This document shows positions 60,801 through 64,000 of a DNA stretch of 64,000 bases, in pieces. The stretch lies in NCBI GenBank assembly GCA_002104945.1, contig MCFH01000080.1, positions 124,001 through 188,000 of the forward strand, given 5' to 3'. Source of the stretch: Piromyces finnis. Taxonomy: Eukaryota > Neocallimastigomycota > Neocallimastigomycetes > Neocallimastigales > Neocallimastigaceae. The position numbers and the translations under genes were made by a program. A model generated the notes under the pieces. The model was not told where the DNA came from and made no database searches. It saw only the letters and a list, made by a program, of their open reading frames with translations. Position 1 is the first letter of the stretch. Each line of letters opens with the position of its first letter.

Positions 60801-62267
60801 AAATATATATATATATATTGATATATTAAATGTTTTTTAATTTTTTTTTATGTTGTTTTAATATATTATAGGATATAACAATTATGAATCCAAATGTTTA
60901 GATAATGTAAAATGTATAGTTCATCGGAAAGACGTTGTTTGCAACGGCTGATATATTCTCAAAGGCATTTTTAAAGGTTTCTGAATTACCAAAAGATTTT
61001 TTAATAATAAGTAAAGAAAGCTAGATGATACAAATGCAGCAAAGGAACAAATGGAAAGTGTTAAAACAAAACTTCAAGATATATTTAATCCAAAACAAGG
61101 ATTTAGCTGTCCATCTAGTTTTATTTTACCAAAAAATATGGAAGATCCTCCAGTATTAGTACAAGATACTATTGATTTATTATGTTCATTAAGAGAAGTT
61201 ATGAATGAAAATTTCAGAACTTTGGATGTTGATAAACTACAGTCAAGATGGTGTTGTTCAGAAAGTCCAGATTTATTTTAAAGAACGTTGGGAAAAACTT
61301 TTCCATGAATTTTGTGATACTTATAACAGAAAAAATGTATTCGATACCTCAAAAATTTCAGAACTCTATGATTCATTGAAATATGATGCTCTTCATAATA
61401 GAGATTTCTTAGAAGGCATATTTTCTTCACCTAAATATGGTCGAGATTTATTAAGACAACTTTATAGAAAAGCTAAAGTTTTGTTTGATTTTGTAGCACC
61501 ACATGATATGGTATTGAAGATTCCGAGAAGTTGGAAATTGGTTTATTAAATTCAAAACCATTACTTTTAAAAATACTAGGTCATATACAGGAAGTCAAGT
61601 CTTCACCAAACCCCTTGTGCTCGTCTCTTTTTCACAAAGGAATCAAAGGTAATTTGCTTATTAAATATCATTTTTATTAAGTGAATTACCAACAAGTGTT
61701 GATAAAGCTGATACTGAGAACTTGATGTAATTATTTTATTTTCAATTATATTTTTATAATTATATTTTTATATATATTATCATCCTTATATATTAATTTA
61801 TTTGGATTGTATATAAAGACATATAAAATGATTCATTATTATTAATCTTTTTTTTTTTCTTTATTTATAAATATACAATGATTAGACTTACACAATAACA
61901 TTTGAAATTATGAAAGAAGTAAGAATGTTGGTCCAGATCAATATATTTCAGAGTATTCAATGAGAGTTTCATTTAGTCCTGGTGCACATGATTCTAATTT
62001 AATAGATCTTCAAATTGATGGTAAACACTCTATATCCGTTGCCCCTAGAAAGTAACTATTCTTTTTTTTTTTTTTTAAATCATATTTTCTTAAATCTAAT
62101 TTTATATAAAAATGTAAAATGTAAATATTTATTATTATTTATTAATATAAATTTATTAACATATATTATTAATATATATATTTAATTTAAAAAAGATTTA
62201 TAACAGATCATGTATCATTAGATTTTGGTATAAGGCTCTTAATGATGTTATTGACAATAAGAAATAA
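57764..62267 (+). pseudogene. VIP1: Vip1/PPIP5K-like inositol pyrophosphate kinase-phosphatase, frame broken by many indels
   Basis: Exon-like blocks lie at 57764-57823, 58041-58169, 58486-58930, 59123-59271, 59529-59759, 59896-60096, 60265-60475, 60586-60595, 60715-60768, 60872-61648, 61682-61726, about 61886-62051 and 62196-62267, most with good GT-AG borders. They carry Vip1 motifs in order: [60 protein letters not shown] then [21 protein letters not shown], then the histidine-phosphatase-like RHGDRTPKQKMKF, FTHAGRHH and MRVSFSPGAHDSNLIDLQ. The kinase domain makes 1-PP-InsP5 type pyrophosphates. At least a dozen one-base losses or gains, mainly in homopolymers (near 58495, 58555, 58830, 58915, 59613, 59975, 60068, 60308, 60470, 60897), break the frame. 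Protein motifs between breaks stay well conserved. It is therefore either a very recent pseudogene or an intact gene with consensus errors. Confidence 0.8.
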
Positions 62268-62294
62268 TTTTTTTTAATCATTAACTAATAGATG

Positions 62295-62295
62295 A

Positions 62296-62381
<86 letters not shown>

Positions 62382-62457
62382 GCATAATAAACATAAACAT
62401 AATAACAATAACAATAATAATAACAACAATAACAATAATAATAATGGTAATAGTAAT
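62295..62457. repeat. AAT-rich imperfect microsatellite
   Basis: Pure AAT units to about 62380 pass into AAC/AAT/ATG variants. It lies just downstream of the Vip1-like stop, so it is non-coding in that frame. Confidence 0.85.
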
Positions 62458-62549
62458 AGTAATAATAAAATAAAAAAAAAGAATGAAAAAAATAATAAAA
62501 ATAATATCATTATTTGATATATAAAAACTATAAAAATAATTAATAACTA

Positions 62550-62664
62550 ATAACAAAAAAAACAAAAAAAAACAAAAAAAAACAAAAAACAAAAAACAAA
62601 AAACAAAAAAACAAAAAACAAAAAACAAAAAAACAAAAACAAACAAACAAACAAACAAACAAAA
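62550..62664. repeat. CAAAAAA/CAAA simple repeat
   Basis: C followed by runs of 3-7 A is repeated about 18 times, ending in a short pure CAAA array at about 62640-62660. The long frame on the minus strand (Phe/Val/Cys-rich) is an artefact. Confidence 0.9.
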
Positions 62665-63462
62665 ACAAAAAATTAAAGTAATAAAAAATCGTTTACTGGT
62701 TTTGAAATATTATTAATAAAATAGAATTTTTTTTTTTAAAAAAAGATAATTAATTTAATATACAATTGATTTTAAAAAATATTTTATTTTAGAATAAGTT
62801 TTTCTCACTCTTATACTCTTTCTTTTTCGTTTTATTTATTTATTTATTTTTATAATATTAATAAGTATAGTTTATTAAATAATAACAGTAATAATTAAAA
62901 TGGTTAAAGAAATTTTTTTTTAAAATTCCTTTTTTTATTTTATTAATAATTTATTGGAAAATCATTTATTTATTAGTAAAATTCATTTTTAATAAAATTA
63001 AATTTATGTTAAAAAAAACATAGTAAATTATATATATATAATTTACTGTCAAAATATTTAATAATAATTTATTTAAAATATTTATATAAGTATCTAAAAA
63101 TGAAAAATAAAAGTACTTTAAAAAACAAAGCAAAATAAATAGAGAAATAAAAAATAAATATTTAATAAAAAACAGGTGTAAATTTATTATTATTATTATT
63201 TTTATATATAATCATTGCTTAGAAACTTTAATAATTATGTTTTTTTAATAGGATTTAATATTTTTTATTTGTTAAGCATTTTATTAATGGAAAATAAAAT
63301 AAAATTGTTATTTAGCATAATTTAAAAATCTTTATATATATAAAAAAAAGTATCATATTTCACATTTTTTCTTTATATTTTTTTTATGTTTTTTTTATTT
63401 TTTAATTTTATCTATTATTTATACGCATTACACATACACATATAATAATAAAACAAAAAATT

Positions 63463-64000
63463 ATGATAACAACACAAAATATATCAGATAATTCTGATAA
63501 TACTAATAATATTAATATTATCTCAGATAATAATACAGGTAACATTGAATTTTATATTCTCCATATTAGCAATGAAAATTAAAAAAAAAAAAAAAAAATT
63601 AAATAAAAACAATTAATGTTTTTGTAGTGTATAAGTATAACATTTATTCATAACAATAAAATGATATATTAATTAATTATTACTTTATTATAACATTAGA
63701 TGTTAATAAATTTTGGGATAAAAATTCATTAAGTTCAGTATATAATAAATCCAATATAATTTCTAAAGATGATCTAGAAAAAAAAAAGGAATCAGAAAAT
63801 ATTAAAAAATCAAAAGAATTTGAAAGAAATACTAATAACTCGAAATTACATAATGCCTTGATTGAAAATTTTAAGAATGAGTCAGCGGATATAAATCGAT
63901 TATTGCTATCTAGAAAAATTATTGAGGAAACGAAGGAAGAAGCAGATGGAAGTATCAAGTATACTTTACCAAAGAGTAAAAATAAAGAAGAATTTCAAGA
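63463..64000 (+). CDS. Unrecognised gene, 5' part (continues beyond the window)
   Basis: ATG at 63463 opens an Asn/Ser/Asp-rich first exon (63463-63538, starting MITTQNISDNSDN) with a GTAAC donor. The phase fits a second exon from 63700 that stays open to the end of the window (DVNKFWDKNSLSSVYNKS to about KNKEEF). The second exon is rich in Lys, Glu, Asn and Ser, with predicted helical stretches (LHNALIENFKNESADINRLL, KIIEETKEEADGSIKYTL). No family is recognised; the N-terminus looks disordered. Clean frame and splice sites contrast with the Vip1-like locus just upstream. Confidence 0.65.

Noticed and set aside
62274-62658. Leu-rich and Ile/Phe/Val-rich frames on the minus strand
   Set aside because: Both follow from the AAT and CAAAAAA simple repeats and have no start context or similarity.

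Overview
The window looks like nuclear DNA of a zoosporic fungus, most likely an anaerobic gut fungus (Neocallimastigomycota). Intergenic DNA and introns are extremely AT-rich and full of homopolymers and AAT/ATT microsatellites. Genes are intron-rich with short GT-AG introns. Pho88/SND3 and Fyv7 point to fungi. An acetyl-CoA hydrolase/CoA-transferase with a hydrogenosome-type N-terminus and strongly biased codons points to an anaerobe. A complete LRRC9-type gene, and probably a TMEM249-type gene, point to a flagellated cell. The organism call is inference; the gene calls rest on translations and splice phases worked out by hand.

Layout: 0.2-2.3 kb class IV PLP aminotransferase (9 exons); 3.5-10.0 kb LRRC9-like leucine-rich repeat protein (20 exons); 10.7-11.8 kb Fyv7-like rRNA-processing protein (minus, 5 exons); 13.0-16.1 kb a single-exon 1031-residue low-complexity protein with a C-terminal coiled coil (minus); a 4.8 kb gene-free stretch; 20.9-22.0 kb SFT2-type Golgi protein; 22.9-24.1 kb Pho88/SND3 (minus, 7 exons); a 3.6 kb gap; 27.7-29.7 kb secreted, probably GPI-anchored HExxH metallopeptidase-like protein; 30.8-32.4 kb TMEM249-like membrane protein; 32.9-36.1 kb aladin nucleoporin (minus, 12 coding exons plus an unresolved start exon); a 5 kb gap; 41.3-43.2 kb CoA-transferase.

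The accessory region is 44.0-54.6 kb. A tRNA-Ser(CGA) gene is followed about 50-75 bp downstream by a pile of non-LTR retrotransposons. Element A has an intact 1511-codon endonuclease/reverse transcriptase ORF, a 5' array of 124-bp monomers and a 42-nt poly(A). Element B, diverged and broken, starts exactly at the end of A's poly(A) with nearly the same monomers. Behind it lie a 190-bp internally deleted mini-LINE, an unexplained coding-like segment, a further LINE 3' end with poly(A), and a decayed 3' UTR. The arrangement recalls the tRNA-targeting TRE elements of Dictyostelium, here in a fungus.

The right part holds a Vip1/PPIP5K-like inositol pyrophosphate kinase locus (57.8-62.3 kb). Its splice sites are kept, but the reading frame is broken many times by one-base indels, so it is either a young pseudogene or a poorly polished stretch of assembly. 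The window ends inside an unrecognised gene starting at 63463.
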